Source: Roseicyclus mahoneyensis (lineage in GTDB: Bacteria > Pseudomonadota > Alphaproteobacteria > Rhodobacterales > Rhodobacteraceae). From it: a stretch of 64,000 bases of DNA. Positions within the stretch are counted from its first letter, which is position 1, and each line of letters opens with the position of its first letter. Under the pieces are notes generated by a model that made no database searches, had not been told where the DNA came from, and was given only the letters and a program-made list of their open reading frames with translations. A program made the position numbers and the translations under genes. The DNA lies in NCBI RefSeq assembly GCF_003148775.1, contig NZ_QGGW01000005.1, positions 211,385 through 275,384 on the forward strand, in the 5' to 3' direction. Below, in pieces: positions 8,002 through 17,635 of this stretch.

Positions 8002-11000
8002 TCACGCGGCGCGCAGATCCCGCAGGCTCGGCGGCAGGTCGCGGGCGCGGGCGAAGTGGCGGACGCGGGGTCCAAAGGCTCGGTCTGTCGGGCCGGTGAA
8101 CAGCTGCGGGAAGATCAGACGCAGTTCCGCACGGGCCGGATCGCTCAGCGCGGCCAGCGCCATGGGGCCGGGGTAGAAACTTTCGGACGGCGCGCCATTG
8201 GCAAAGACGATCTGGTGGGTGTCGAACATCAGGTGGATGTAGGTCACCTGCCGCAAGCCGTTGGCCACGCGCGCCAACCCACCCGCGCGCCGGGCCAGAT
8301 GGATGGCACGCACAAGCGTTTCCTCGCCGCCCTCGGGACGCAGCAAGACGCCATGTTGCGGCGAGACCAGCAAGGGCGCATCGGCCCCGACCAGGTCGGG
8401 CCGGATCAAGACGGGGCGCAGCCTGTCGTTCGCAATGAGATCGGCCGCGCCGATCCGCCGCGCCGCCACCCATTGCAGGGCTTGCACACCGTTGTCGCGG
8501 GTCACGATCTTGTCGCCAGCCCGCAGGCTTTCGACCGGGCGCGGGCCGGTTTCGGTCAGGATCGACGTGCCGGGGGTGAAACAGATGACGCCGGTGTTTT
8601 CCTGCGTGAAGCTGTTGCCATCGGGCGTCTGACCAAGGAACACGATCCCGTCGCCCGGGGCGAACTGGGTGTTGTCGCTGTAATCGACGGTCTGGCCCCA
8701 GACGGTATTGCCGACGTTGGACTGGTTGAGAATGCCGTCGTCGGCGTAATCGTCCTGCAACTCGGCGATGTTGTCGTAGAAGCCGGACAGGTCGATGAAG
8801 TCGTTGTTGGTGGGATCGCCGTCATCGAGCGTGCCGGTATTGCCGAAGTTGAAATCCGTGATCGTGTCGAGCCCGTCGCCGACATTGTAGACGAAGGTGT
8901 CATTGCCCGCACCGCCGGTGAGCAGGTCATCGCCCGCGCCGCCCGTGATCAGATCGTCGCCCGCGCCGCCATCGAGAACGTCATTCTCGAAGGGCATGGT
9001 CAGGACCTGGAAATTGTCGAGACCGAAGCTGAGGTTGTCCGTCCCGACCCCGATTCGGAAAACATCCGCCGGGTCGTCGACGGTGACGCTGACTTCGAAC
9101 AATTGGTCGTAGTAGAAGGCGGTTCCCGGGCCGGGCGAGGTGACAGTGAAGCTGCCGCCGCCGAACGTGCCCTCGATGACGGTGCCGGCCGCTGCGGGAA
9201 CCTCGAAGCTGAGGATGGCCACACCGTCGAGATAGACCGTGACAATCCGCGGTCCGACCATCATGTCGCCCGGATCGGTGGCCAGGACGTCGAAGTTGAC
9301 CGTCGCGGACCCGGCATCGGCGGGGGTGGTGACGTTGGTGGCGACCCATTCCTCGCCCATGGGGCCGAACTGCCCGAGATAGGTGCCGTCGGGCGAGATC
9401 TGACCGCCGGTGATCGGTGCGCCGTTGGAGGGGACGAACCAACCTTCGATCGTGCCCTCGAAATCGTCGAAGCGGATCTCGGTCGGGACACTTGTCGTGC
9501 CGCCCCCGTCGAGCGTGTCGTTGCCCGCGCCGCCCAGCAGCGTGTCGTTGCCCGCGCCGCCGGTGATCAGGTCGTCGTCATTGCCGCCATCAAGGCTGTC
9601 GTTGCCGTCGCCGCCATCAATCGTGTCGTTGTCGTCCTGTCCGAAGATCGTGTCGTTGCCCGCGCCGCCCGACAGGCTGTCGCCGTTGTTGTTGGGGGCA
9701 AGATCGGTGCCGTCATTGGGCAGGTCATAGGGCGCAAAGAGCGGGTAGTCGGGGTTGTCGGGGGAGACGTCGCCGTAGATCAGGTCGTCGCCGTCGCCGC
9801 CATAGATGGTATCGTTGCCCTCGTTCCCCTCGATCGTGTCGTGGCCCGCGCCGCCGTACACGAGGTCATCGTCAAAGCCCGCGTCGATGCTGTCATCGCC
9901 GTCGCCGCCAAAGATCAGGTCGTTGTCGTCGCCGGTCAGGATGGTGTCGTTGCCAGCACCGCCGTCGACCGTATCGCGGTCGTTGAACGCATCGGGGTCG
10001 CCGGGATAGTAGAGCGGGTTGCCCGGTGCGCCATAGCCTTCATCGGGCAGGCCGGTGCCCGGGTCGGTGCGGGTGTTGATGAAATCGTCCCCATCGCCGC
10101 CCGAAACGCTGTCGCTGCCGGCGCCGCCGAAGATGGTGTCGTTGCCATCCTCGCCATAGATGACGTCATCCCCGGCGCCGCCTTCGATCAGGTCGTCGCC
10201 CGCGCCGCCGAAGATGGTGTCGTTGCCGTTGCCGCCGTTGATCGTGTCGTTGCCGGCATGGACGGCGAATGCGTCGGCGATGTCGAAGGACGACCCGTTG
10301 TCGTGGAAGATGTCGAAGCTTTGCGTGTTGCCATTGGCATAGGTCAGCGTGATAACATGGTTGCCCGGCGCGACCTCGGTGACGGTGGACGAAGTCCATG
10401 CCTCTGCGGTGGCGATCCAGTCGACGCCGTAGTCGAAGGCTTCGATCCGCAGGCTTGCGCCGTCGCCCGTGCCGGTGACGAAGACAACGTCGCGGACATC
10501 ATCGCCATCATTGGCCGTGCCCGCGCCATCGTCGAGGATGATGGTCGCGCTTGTGCCCGTCGCGCCGTCGAAGACGAAGCTGTCTTGCGTGGTGCCGCCG
10601 AAAACCGTCGCGCCATCGGCGACAGCCGCCCCACTGGCCGGATCGTCGCCCGACAACAGGTCGTTGCCGTCGCCGCCCGTGATGGAATCGTTGTCGAAGC
10701 CACCGTTGACGGTGTCGTTGCCGCCCTCGCCCTGAAGAGTGTCGTTGCCTTCCTGACCGTAGATCTCGTCGTTGCCGTCCCCGCCTGTGGCAAGGTCGTC
10801 AGCGGTGCCCATCCACAGCGTGTCATTGCCCGCGCCACCGGCAAAGGTGTCGTTGCCCTCGCCATTGGGATCGAAGGCGTAATCGTCGTAGACCGCGCCG
10901 CCATCCGCGCCGGTCAGGCTGTCATCGCCGCCGCGCGTCTCGACATAGGTGCTGCCGTCGTCCAGCGTGGCATCGACGATGTCGTCGTTGTCGGTCAGGA

Positions 11001-14000
11001 TCAGGTGCTGGATGTTCTCGAAACTCATCACCTCGCCGGTCACCCGGTCGGTGATGGTGCCCGCGCCGGGGCCGGTGAAGACCACCTCGACCCCGTTGGG
11101 CAGGCCGTTCAGGTCGATCAGGTCGAAGTCGAGGCCGCCGTCGATATGCGTGCCGCCGAAGCCCGCGCCGACGATGTAGGTATCGGCCCCGTCCCCGCCC
11201 TGCACGATGTCGGCGCCGCCGTTCAGCACGATGGTGTCGTTGCCGTCGCCGCCATCAATCGAGTCGTCGCCCGCGCCGGAGATGATGAGATCGTCGCCCT
11301 CTTCGCCCATCAGGCTGTCGTTGTTCTCGCCGCCTAACAGCGTGTCATTGCCCGTGCCGCCATAGATGCTTTCGCTGCCGCTGCCTCCGATGATCAAATC
11401 GTCGCCGGCATCGCCGTAGAGACGATGCGTGCTGCTGCTGCCAATGATGGTGTCGTTGCCGTCGTCCCCACTGAGGAACCGGGTCCCGGTCCCCGCTATC
11501 AGCGTATCGTCGAAGTCGGAACCATAGACGGCCTCGATGCTGATGAGCACGTCGCCTTCCGCGTGACCCCCTGATTCAGGCGCGTCGTCCGACAGGTCGA
11601 TATGCACGGCCTCTGTGCTCGTGGAATACAGCACCATGTCGTAATCGGCACCGCCGTCGATCGTGTCAGCGCCTTCGTCGGAGTTGAACCGATCATGCCC
11701 GTCGCCGCCGACCAGGGAGTCGTCACCTGCGCCGCCGCGGATGAAATCCGCACCGTCGCCGCCGTAAATCGTGTCATGGCCCGATCCACCAAAGATATGA
11801 TCGTCACCGGCATCGCCATGGATGATATCATCGCCGTCATCGCCATAGAGCGTGTCATCGCCATCGCCGCCAAAGACGAGGTCATTTCCAGCGCCTGCGC
11901 TGAGGACATCAGCTTCCGCGCCGCCGTCCAGCGTGTCGTTGCCCCCGCCGCCAGTCAGGGTGTCTTGGCCCTCCCCGCCTGACAGGCTGTCATTGCCCGA
12001 TCCGCCGATGATGCTGTCGTCGCCGCCGGCCGCGACGATGTCGATGCCTGCGCCGTTGGGCGTGGCGTCGACCACGTCGGAATTCCCGTTCAGGATCAGT
12101 TGCTCGATCCCCGAGAAGGTTAGGGTGACGCCGGTGACGGTGTCGGTGATCGTGCCTGCCCCGTTGCCGGTGAACAGGATCGTCACCGGGTTCGTCATGC
12201 CCGAGAGGTCGATGGTGTCGTAGTTCACACCGGTCGTGACATCGTCGCCACCGATGATCGTGGCATTGCCGAACCCGTCGCCGACGATGAAGGTATCGGC
12301 GTCTTCCTGTCCCTCGAGCAGGTCGGCGCCGGCGCTGGTGTACATCACGTCGTCGCCGGCCTCGCCCCAGAACAGGTCATTGCCTGCCCCGCCGACAAAG
12401 GTGTCGTTGCCGTCCCCACCGGTGAAGGCGGTCCCCGATGCGGAGGCCGTGAACATGTCGTCGAAGCTCGAGCCGATGACCTGCTCGATGTTCACGAGCG
12501 TGTCGCCCTCGGCGTGACCGCCGCTTTCGGCCAGTGTGTCGGCAAGGTTGATCGTCATGGCGCCGTCGCTGCCGGAATAGTCGACGATGTCCCACCAGGA
12601 GGCGCCACCGTCGATGCTGTCGGCGCCCGCCGATCCGATGAACAGGTCGTTGCCGTCGCCGCCGATCAGCGTGTCGTTGCCTGCACCGCCATCGAGCGTG
12701 TCGGCGCCCGTACCGCCAAGGATGCTGTCGTCGCCGTCGCCGCCCAGGATGCTGTCATTGCCGGACCCGGCGAGGATCACGTCATCGCCCGCGCCACCGT
12801 CGATGGTGTCGTTTCCGCCGCCGCCCAGGATGACATCCGCGCCGTCGCCGCCTGACAGCATGTCGTTGCCGTCATTGGTCGGCAGGGCGGTGATGGTGAT
12901 GTTGTCGATCTCCAGATCGGTCGAGACGGTTTCGGTCGAGGACGGGTTGCTGAACCGGATCGTCACGTCCTCGGTGGTCGAGGTGAAGGCGAGCGTGTAG
13001 GTCTGGCTGCTGCCGTTCGTGACCACCTCTGTCCGGGAGGCGATGACGTTTCCATTCGCATCGACCACTTCGATCAGGAGCGTGTGATCGCCCACGCCGA
13101 AGCCGAATTCCGAGGCGTCTACGGACAGGGCATAAGGCGCGAACGGCGTGACCGCCACGGTCTGTTCGACAAAACCGCCGGGTCCGCTATCGTTTGCATT
13201 CAGCGATGCGCCGTTGTTGTAGAACAAGGTGGTGCCACCGCCGCCGATCGTCCAGCCGGTGGCGCCTGCGTCGAACCCTCCGTTCACGACTGTGACGGGC
13301 GCCCCTTCGGTCGCGTCGCCATGGATGGTGTCGTCACCCGCACCGCCATAGATCGTGTCGTCGCCATCGCCCCCCAACAGCAGGTCATCGCCCGCCGCTT
13401 GCCCGATGTCGATGGTGGTGTCGTTGGTCGAGACGATTGTCAGGTTGTCGATGCCGAAGGATTCGTCAGCCAGTTCCTGATCCGTGGTCGAGCCGAAGCC
13501 GATGGTGATCTGGTCGGCGGTATAGTTGTCGGCCTCCAGCCGGACGCGCCAGACCTGATCGCCCCATTCGCTGGCGAACCCAAGCTCTTCGTTCTGGGTC
13601 TGGATGAAACTGAAGGTGTAGGTGACCCCGTCGAGCGTGATCGAGCCGCTCCGGTCGGCGTCGAAATTGGAATCATTCCACTGGAACAGCTCGTTGGCGA
13701 CGATCTGGCCGTTGATGTAGAGTTGGAAGGCGTCGCGGTCGGGGCCGATCGAAAAGGCGGTATCGGCATCCCAGCTGTCGATGATCAGAAGGTCGAATTC
13801 GATGACGACGCCCGTGTAGCCATCGACAAGATCGAAGGTTTTTTGAGTCAGCGGGCCGCCGCTGCTGTCGCCATCGGTGCCCTCGAACCGGCCGAGGAAG
13901 TCGTTGAACCGGCCGTCGCTGCTGGTGGTGTTGTTGGTCCAGCCGGTCGCGCCGCCGGTGAAATCCTCATGCGCGACCAGAACGGCATCGACCGTGCCCG

Positions 14001-14835
14001 GCCCGTCGCCGAAGATCAGATCGTCGCCCGCGCCGCCGGTGATGGTGTCGGCCCAGCCGTCGCCCTGCAGCGTGTCGGCACCTTCGCCGCCGTCGATGCT
14101 GTCGTTGCCGCTGCCGCCCTCGACCAGATCGTCGCCGGTGCCGGCGTCGACGGTATCGTCGCCCGCGCCAGACCGCACGGTGTCGTTGCCGCCATAGGCG
14201 AGAATCAGGTCATCGTCATTTCCGAGGAAGTTGTCGGTGTTGTCGACCCTGTCACCCTCCGGATCGCCGGAATAGCTGCCGTCGATCAGGTCGGCGTTTT
14301 CCGTGCCCTCGACCGTGCCGTCCTTGACGTCGAGCACATAACGGTCGGCGAACATGTTGTAGACGTCGGTTCCGTTCGCGGGCGCCGCGGTGCCCAGCGT
14401 GACCGCGGCGATGGGCTTTGCCTCAAGTGCGTCGGTATAGGCGTTCGGACCGGTGGAGGACGGAACAAGATAGATCCGCCCGTCGGTGTCTTGCATGATC
14501 AGCGCATTGACGGTGGCGCTGGTGCCGTCGGTATAGGTGATGACCGTGTTGTTGTAGGTCATCAGCACGTCGAAGGTGCGCGGCGCGCCGCCGTCGATCA
14601 GGAACTGCTCGTTCGCGACCGCATTGTTGGCGTTGTAGCTGATGGCGTCGCCGTCGGCGCCGGGCCCGGATGTGGGTGCGGGTGAGAAGGTACGCAGATC
14701 GCCGGAAACCGGATCGGTTGCGCTGCCGAAGCTGAGCCCGTTCAGAGCGTTGTGGTTTTCCGAGGTGATGTTGCCCTCGACCGTGTCGATGAACGGGGCA
14801 AGGCCAAGTTCGAAAACAAAAAACGTCGTAGCCAT
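8002..14835 (-). CDS. giant RTX (hemolysin-type calcium-binding) protein with C-terminal Hint domain
   Basis: A 2277-residue, very acidic secreted protein, Cys-poor outside the Hint domain. Residues 1-175 form a unique N-domain. From about 175 onward, dozens of GGxGxDxhx nonapeptides (GGAGNDTL, GGDGDDSI) make calcium-binding beta-rolls. Three beta-sandwich-like inserts interrupt them: about 285-445 (starts HEDFTGGATGW), 500-640 (NGGFDAGATGW) and 1785-1945 (FDDFEGTIEGW); their G-W openings recall carbohydrate-binding jelly rolls. Two related modules with ESGGHAEGD form an internal duplication. About 2085-2230 is a Hint domain (CFTPGTSILT, VSPQHGVLL). There is no Sec signal, so export is probably by a type I system, but no T1SS genes are in the window. 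Start ATG at 14835 has a G-rich site upstream. Confidence 0.93.
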   Translation of the reverse strand: MATTFFVFELGLAPFIDTVEGNITSENHNALNGLSFGSATDPVSGDLRTFSPAPTSGPGADGDAISYNANNAVANEQFLIDGGAPRTFDVLMTYNNTVITYTDGTSATVNALIMQDTDGRIYLVPSSTGPNAYTDALEAKPIAAVTLGTAAPANGTDVYNMFADRYVLDVKDGTVEGTENADLIDGSYSGDPEGDRVDNTDNFLGNDDDLILAYGGNDTVRSGAGDDTVDAGTGDDLVEGGSGNDSIDGGEGADTLQGDGWADTITGGAGDDLIFGDGPGTVDAVLVAHEDFTGGATGWTNNTTSSDGRFNDFLGRFEGTDGDSSGGPLTQKTFDLVDGYTGVVIEFDLLIIDSWDADTAFSIGPDRDAFQLYINGQIVANELFQWNDSNFDADRSGSITLDGVTYTFSFIQTQNEELGFASEWGDQVWRVRLEADNYTADQITIGFGSTTDQELADESFGIDNLTIVSTNDTTIDIGQAAGDDLLLGGDGDDTIYGGAGDDTIHGDATEGAPVTVVNGGFDAGATGWTIGGGGTTLFYNNGASLNANDSGPGGFVEQTVAVTPFAPYALSVDASEFGFGVGDHTLLIEVVDANGNVIASRTEVVTNGSSQTYTLAFTSTTEDVTIRFSNPSSTETVSTDLEIDNITITALPTNDGNDMLSGGDGADVILGGGGNDTIDGGAGDDVILAGSGNDSILGGDGDDSILGGTGADTLDGGAGNDTLIGGDGNDLFIGSAGADSIDGGASWWDIVDYSGSDGAMTINLADTLAESGGHAEGDTLVNIEQVIGSSFDDMFTASASGTAFTGGDGNDTFVGGAGNDLFWGEAGDDVMYTSAGADLLEGQEDADTFIVGDGFGNATIIGGDDVTTGVNYDTIDLSGMTNPVTILFTGNGAGTITDTVTGVTLTFSGIEQLILNGNSDVVDATPNGAGIDIVAAGGDDSIIGGSGNDSLSGGEGQDTLTGGGGNDTLDGGAEADVLSAGAGNDLVFGGDGDDTLYGDDGDDIIHGDAGDDHIFGGSGHDTIYGGDGADFIRGGAGDDSLVGGDGHDRFNSDEGADTIDGGADYDMVLYSTSTEAVHIDLSDDAPESGGHAEGDVLISIEAVYGSDFDDTLIAGTGTRFLSGDDGNDTIIGSSSTHRLYGDAGDDLIIGGSGSESIYGGTGNDTLLGGENNDSLMGEEGDDLIISGAGDDSIDGGDGNDTIVLNGGADIVQGGDGADTYIVGAGFGGTHIDGGLDFDLIDLNGLPNGVEVVFTGPGAGTITDRVTGEVMSFENIQHLILTDNDDIVDATLDDGSTYVETRGGDDSLTGADGGAVYDDYAFDPNGEGNDTFAGGAGNDTLWMGTADDLATGGDGNDEIYGQEGNDTLQGEGGNDTVNGGFDNDSITGGDGNDLLSGDDPASGAAVADGATVFGGTTQDSFVFDGATGTSATIILDDGAGTANDGDDVRDVVFVTGTGDGASLRIEAFDYGVDWIATAEAWTSSTVTEVAPGNHVITLTYANGNTQSFDIFHDNGSSFDIADAFAVHAGNDTINGGNGNDTIFGGAGDDLIEGGAGDDVIYGEDGNDTIFGGAGSDSVSGGDGDDFINTRTDPGTGLPDEGYGAPGNPLYYPGDPDAFNDRDTVDGGAGNDTILTGDDNDLIFGGDGDDSIDAGFDDDLVYGGAGHDTIEGNEGNDTIYGGDGDDLIYGDVSPDNPDYPLFAPYDLPNDGTDLAPNNNGDSLSGGAGNDTIFGQDDNDTIDGGDGNDSLDGGNDDDLITGGAGNDTLLGGAGNDTLDGGGTTSVPTEIRFDDFEGTIEGWFVPSNGAPITGGQISPDGTYLGQFGPMGEEWVATNVTTPADAGSATVNFDVLATDPGDMMVGPRIVTVYLDGVAILSFEVPAAAGTVIEGTFGGGSFTVTSPGPGTAFYYDQLFEVSVTVDDPADVFRIGVGTDNLSFGLDNFQVLTMPFENDVLDGGAGDDLITGGAGDDLLTGGAGNDTFVYNVGDGLDTITDFNFGNTGTLDDGDPTNNDFIDLSGFYDNIAELQDDYADDGILNQSNVGNTVWGQTVDYSDNTQFAPGDGIVFLGQTPDGNSFTQENTGVICFTPGTSILTETGPRPVESLRAGDKIVTRDNGVQALQWVAARRIGAADLIANDRLRPVLIRPDLVGADAPLLVSPQHGVLLRPEGGEETLVRAIHLARRAGGLARVANGLRQVTYIHLMFDTHQIVFANGAPSESFYPGPMALAALSDPARAELRLIFPQLFTGPTDRAFGPRVRHFARARDLPPSLRDLRAA
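10910..12615 (-). repeat. internal tandem duplication in the RTX gene
   Basis: Two modules of about 250 residues recur in the same order: about 12615 down to 12005, and about 11665 down to 10910. Each has an ESGGHAEGD segment, a (S/D)FDD segment, RTX repeats, then (F/Y)IVG(D/A)GFG, a GAGTITD(T/R)VTG strand and (D/V)VDAT. The copies are diverged but colinear, so this is an old module duplication. Confidence 0.75.
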
Positions 14836-15030
14836 TCGGCGTAGCCCCCAGAACTCATCTCACGTCGGCTGCGGGCGACATGCCGCATCTTGCCCGACAC
14901 CGGCGCAAACACGACGCGCGGCATCACGACCTAAACGGCATCCGACGGATGAATTTCAGGTTGAAACGGGGATTTTTTGTGGCCATCGCGGCGCGAGGGG
15001 CACGATCTTGCCATAATCCTGCGCTGAGCG

Positions 15031-15909
15031 TCAGCCGTGCCTGCCGTAATACAGGCCCAGGACATGCTCGGCCTCGGCAAAGAACAGCCAGCGCGAGGCG
15101 GCCATGCCCGCCGCATGGCTGAGCACCGCAAGCCCGCCAAGCACGTGGCCCGCACCCGGGATCAGCACAAGGCCGAGCGGCACGAGATAGCCCAGCGTCA
15201 GGGCAACCCCCCGCAGCTTGAGGGCGTGCTTGCGGCCGATCACATGCACCATCTCGCGCAGGAGGTAGTTGGTGCCCGTGTGCGGGGCCTCGAAGGCGCG
15301 GATGCGCCCGGGCTGCCCTAGGCCGGTGGCGGTGGCCAGCGTGTGACCGGCCTCGGCAAAGCGGGTGTCGCCGACGCGCCAATGGCCGATCTGGATGAGG
15401 CCCGCCGCCAGAAGCAGAACCGCGGCCGCAGTCAATTGCCCGGCCAGAAGCGCCCCGCCCGCCAGCGCGACGGATCCGAAATGCAACGGCGTCAGGATCT
15501 GGTTCCAGCGTGGAACCGTCTTGAGCTGGGTGTAGATCATCGCCGTTGCGATCACGGTCGCCAGCGAGAGCGCCGCGCCCAGCCCGCCCAGCACCGGCAG
15601 GCGCAGGCCGAGAAACACGGCCGGTGCGGCAAAGATGCCCATGACCAGCAGAGCCGCCACCGCCACGACAGCCTCGCGGCTGAGCCAGCTGGTCTGCCAT
15701 TGGGTGAAGGCCTTGAGCGCGCGTTCGGGATGGCCGAGGTGAAAGGCCGAGGCCATGAGGCCGCCCACGGCAAGCACATAGGCGATGAGAAAGAACCCAA
15801 ACGCCGTCCAGCCGGTGACGGCGGGCAGGCCGAGGCCGAGGAAGATCAGCAGGCCGAAGCCAAGGCCCGAGAGCGTGGTGAAGAGGATGACGGAGGGGGC
15901 CGGATGCAT
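15031..15909 (-). CDS. soeC: DmsC/SoeC-like membrane anchor subunit of a molybdopterin oxidoreductase
   Basis: A 292-residue integral membrane protein with about eight hydrophobic helices, of the DmsC/NrfD-like anchor group. The HLGHPERALKAFTQWQTSWLSRE block in the N-terminal half is the DmsC hallmark. It should anchor the SoeAB-like subunits to the inner membrane and pass electrons to quinone. The start is ATG at 15909, one base after the stop of the Fe-S subunit gene, so the two are co-translated. DmsC proper is the alternative; the partner subunits favour SoeC. Confidence 0.85.
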   Translation of the reverse strand: MHPAPSVILFTTLSGLGFGLLIFLGLGLPAVTGWTAFGFFLIAYVLAVGGLMASAFHLGHPERALKAFTQWQTSWLSREAVVAVAALLVMGIFAAPAVFLGLRLPVLGGLGAALSLATVIATAMIYTQLKTVPRWNQILTPLHFGSVALAGGALLAGQLTAAAVLLLAAGLIQIGHWRVGDTRFAEAGHTLATATGLGQPGRIRAFEAPHTGTNYLLREMVHVIGRKHALKLRGVALTLGYLVPLGLVLIPGAGHVLGGLAVLSHAAGMAASRWLFFAEAEHVLGLYYGRHG

Positions 15910-15910
15910 G

Positions 15911-16657
15911 TCAGAGCCGGTCCAGCGCCCGGTCGAGCCAGCCAAGGAAGCCTTGGGGCGTCTCAGACACGGGGGTCAGGAAGGGGGCGAGGATGTCGGT
16001 CTGCTCCCAAGTGTCCCGCGGGCGCGGCGGCAGGTACTTGTTGACGGGTTTCGTGCCCATCTCGGGCATCAGGTCGATGCCGCCGCGCGTGGCCACCAAT
16101 TGGCTGACGTCGCTGCCCGGATCGCCCAGATCGCCGAAATGGCGCGCGCCTGCGGGGCAGGTGCGCACGCAGGCCGGTTCGCGGTCGATCTCGGGGAGGT
16201 TCTCATTGTAGATGCGGTCGACGCAGAGCGTGCATTTCTTCATCACGCCCGCCGCCTTGTCCATCTCGCGCGCGCCATAGGGGCAGGCCCAGGCGCAGAG
16301 GCCGCAGCCGATGCAATCGGTCTCGTTGACCAGAACGATCCCGTCATCCACGCGCTTGTAGCTGGCGCCGGTAGGGCAGACGGTGACGCAAGGCGCATCT
16401 TCGCAATGCAGGCAGGATTTGGGGAAATGCACCAGTTGTGCCGGACCGGTCTTGGGCGTGATCTCGTAGCTGTGGACGCGGTTGAGGAAGGTGCCCGAGG
16501 GGGCGGCGCCGTAAGGGTCCTGATCGGACAGGGGCGCGCCGTAATTCTCGGTGTTCCAGCCCTTGCAGGCGATCACGCAGGCATGACAGCCGACACAGGT
16601 GTCGAGGTCGATCACAAGGCCGAGCTTGCGGGTCGTGCTGGTGGGGAGCTGGGTCAT
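15911..16657 (-). CDS. soeB: 4Fe-4S ferredoxin subunit, SoeB/DmsB-like
   Basis: A 248-residue electron-transfer subunit with four cubane-binding Cys sets: CVGCHACVIAC, CLHCEDAPCVTVC, CIGCGLCAWAC and CTLC...CVRTC. It has no signal peptide, so it should lie on the cytoplasmic face with the catalytic subunit. The start overlaps the preceding hydrolase stop (ATGA at 16654-16657), and its own stop is followed one base later by the anchor gene start. Length and cluster pattern match SoeB/PsrB/DmsB. Confidence 0.9.
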   Translation of the reverse strand: MTQLPTSTTRKLGLVIDLDTCVGCHACVIACKGWNTENYGAPLSDQDPYGAAPSGTFLNRVHSYEITPKTGPAQLVHFPKSCLHCEDAPCVTVCPTGASYKRVDDGIVLVNETDCIGCGLCAWACPYGAREMDKAAGVMKKCTLCVDRIYNENLPEIDREPACVRTCPAGARHFGDLGDPGSDVSQLVATRGGIDLMPEMGTKPVNKYLPPRPRDTWEQTDILAPFLTPVSETPQGFLGWLDRALDRL

Positions 16658-17487
16658 GCGGTGGCCTGGCAGGAGGTGACGAAGGCGGCGAGATCGGCGA
16701 CGAAACGGTCGGGGGCCTCAAGGAAGGGGGCGTGGCCGATACCGTCGTAGCCGAGGAAGCGACCGTCGGGCATGGTGCTTGCCGCGACGCGACCGGTCTC
16801 AGGGGCAACGACGCGGTCCGAGAGCCCGTGGATGACGAGGCCGGGGCAGGTCATCGCAGCATAGGTGGGGCGCAGGTCGAGATCGGCGGCAAAGAGCGCG
16901 CGGCGGGCATGGGCGGGGCAGAGCATGTTGACGCCGACGAGTTCGGCATAGGTCGTGCGGTCGAGCGGATCGGTGGTGCAGGCCTCGACGAAGCGGGCGG
17001 TGGCGGCAAGGCGGCGGGGCAGGTCGTCGGTGTAGAGATCGCGGTCGAGGCCGGGGGAGGCGGGGCCGACCATCCAGTCCTCGCGCGCGCGGCCGATGGC
17101 AAGGATGCCGCCCGCCAGCACGACGCCCGCCAGATGCCCCTCGCCATGGGTGGCGAGGTGGGCGGCGATGACGCGGCTGCCGTAAGACCAGCCGACGAGC
17201 GTGGGGCGGTGGAGGTCTGCGGCCGCAATGACGGCGGCGATGTCGTCGCCCCAGAGCGCGGTGTCGGTATAGGCGGCGGGGTCCTCTGGCTTGTCGGAGG
17301 CGCCATGGCCGCGCAGGTCGAGGGTGACAAGGTGGAAGCGGTGGGCCAGCCTGTCGAGCGTGGGCTGCCAGCAGGTGCCTGCCTGTGACCAGCCGTGGAT
17401 CAGCACGACGGCTGGCGCGGCCGGATCGCCCATGGTGGAAAAGGCGATGCGGGTGCCGTCGGTCGAGGAGGTAAAATGGGGGGTCAT
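16654..17487 (-). CDS. alpha/beta hydrolase, embedded in the soe operon
   Basis: A 277-residue alpha/beta-hydrolase fold protein. The oxyanion region is VVLIHGWSQAGTCW, the nucleophile elbow is GWSYGS, the acid is in VIHGLSDRVV and the His in GIGHAPF, so the triad is complete. The start is ATG at 17487; the longer open frame upstream is low-complexity Arg/Pro and lies in the intergenic repeat. It overlaps the Fe-S subunit start by 4 nt and is therefore coupled to soeB. Its substrate is unknown; no hydrolase is part of the known Soe complex. Confidence 0.85.
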   Translation of the reverse strand: MTPHFTSSTDGTRIAFSTMGDPAAPAVVLIHGWSQAGTCWQPTLDRLAHRFHLVTLDLRGHGASDKPEDPAAYTDTALWGDDIAAVIAAADLHRPTLVGWSYGSRVIAAHLATHGEGHLAGVVLAGGILAIGRAREDWMVGPASPGLDRDLYTDDLPRRLAATARFVEACTTDPLDRTTYAELVGVNMLCPAHARRALFAADLDLRPTYAAMTCPGLVIHGLSDRVVAPETGRVAASTMPDGRFLGYDGIGHAPFLEAPDRFVADLAAFVTSCQATA

Positions 17488-17513
17488 GGCTGGCGGCCGG
17501 TCTTTTCCACTGG

Positions 17514-17628
17514 GGTTTCGTCGCCTGCGGCGCCGACCGGCCGGGGGCTCTGCCCCCGGACCCCCGGCAGAGAGGGCTGTCTGCCCCCTCTGCACACCCC
17601 CGAGGATATTTGGAAAACAGAGAAGAGG
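17514..17628. repeat. intergenic structured repeat, copy 1
   Basis: Composite element just 3' of soeA. It has a GTTTCGTCGCCTGCGGCGCCGAC dyad, a GGGGGCTCTGCCCCC hairpin, a second G-rich/TGTCT/C-rich hairpin, and the box CCCCCGAGGATATTT followed by GGAAAACAGAGAAGA. The same order recurs near 27.4 kb, 61.5 kb and, reversed and with fewer parts, near 21.9 kb. Confidence 0.8.
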
Positions 17629-17635
17629 TGGCGTG

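Noticed and set aside
7999..11337. A 1112-codon open frame antisense to the RTX gene, plus a 533-codon one at 13084-14685
   Set aside because: They lie opposite RTX repeats, whose GGCGGC/GAC codon bias leaves the complementary frame open. The translation is low-complexity Val/Ala/Asp repeats with no domain, and there is no ribosome site.
8870..14200. Regularly spaced short repeats resembling a CRISPR or minisatellite array
   Set aside because: The period is 27 bp and in frame, encoding RTX nonapeptides. There are no identical direct repeats with unique spacers.
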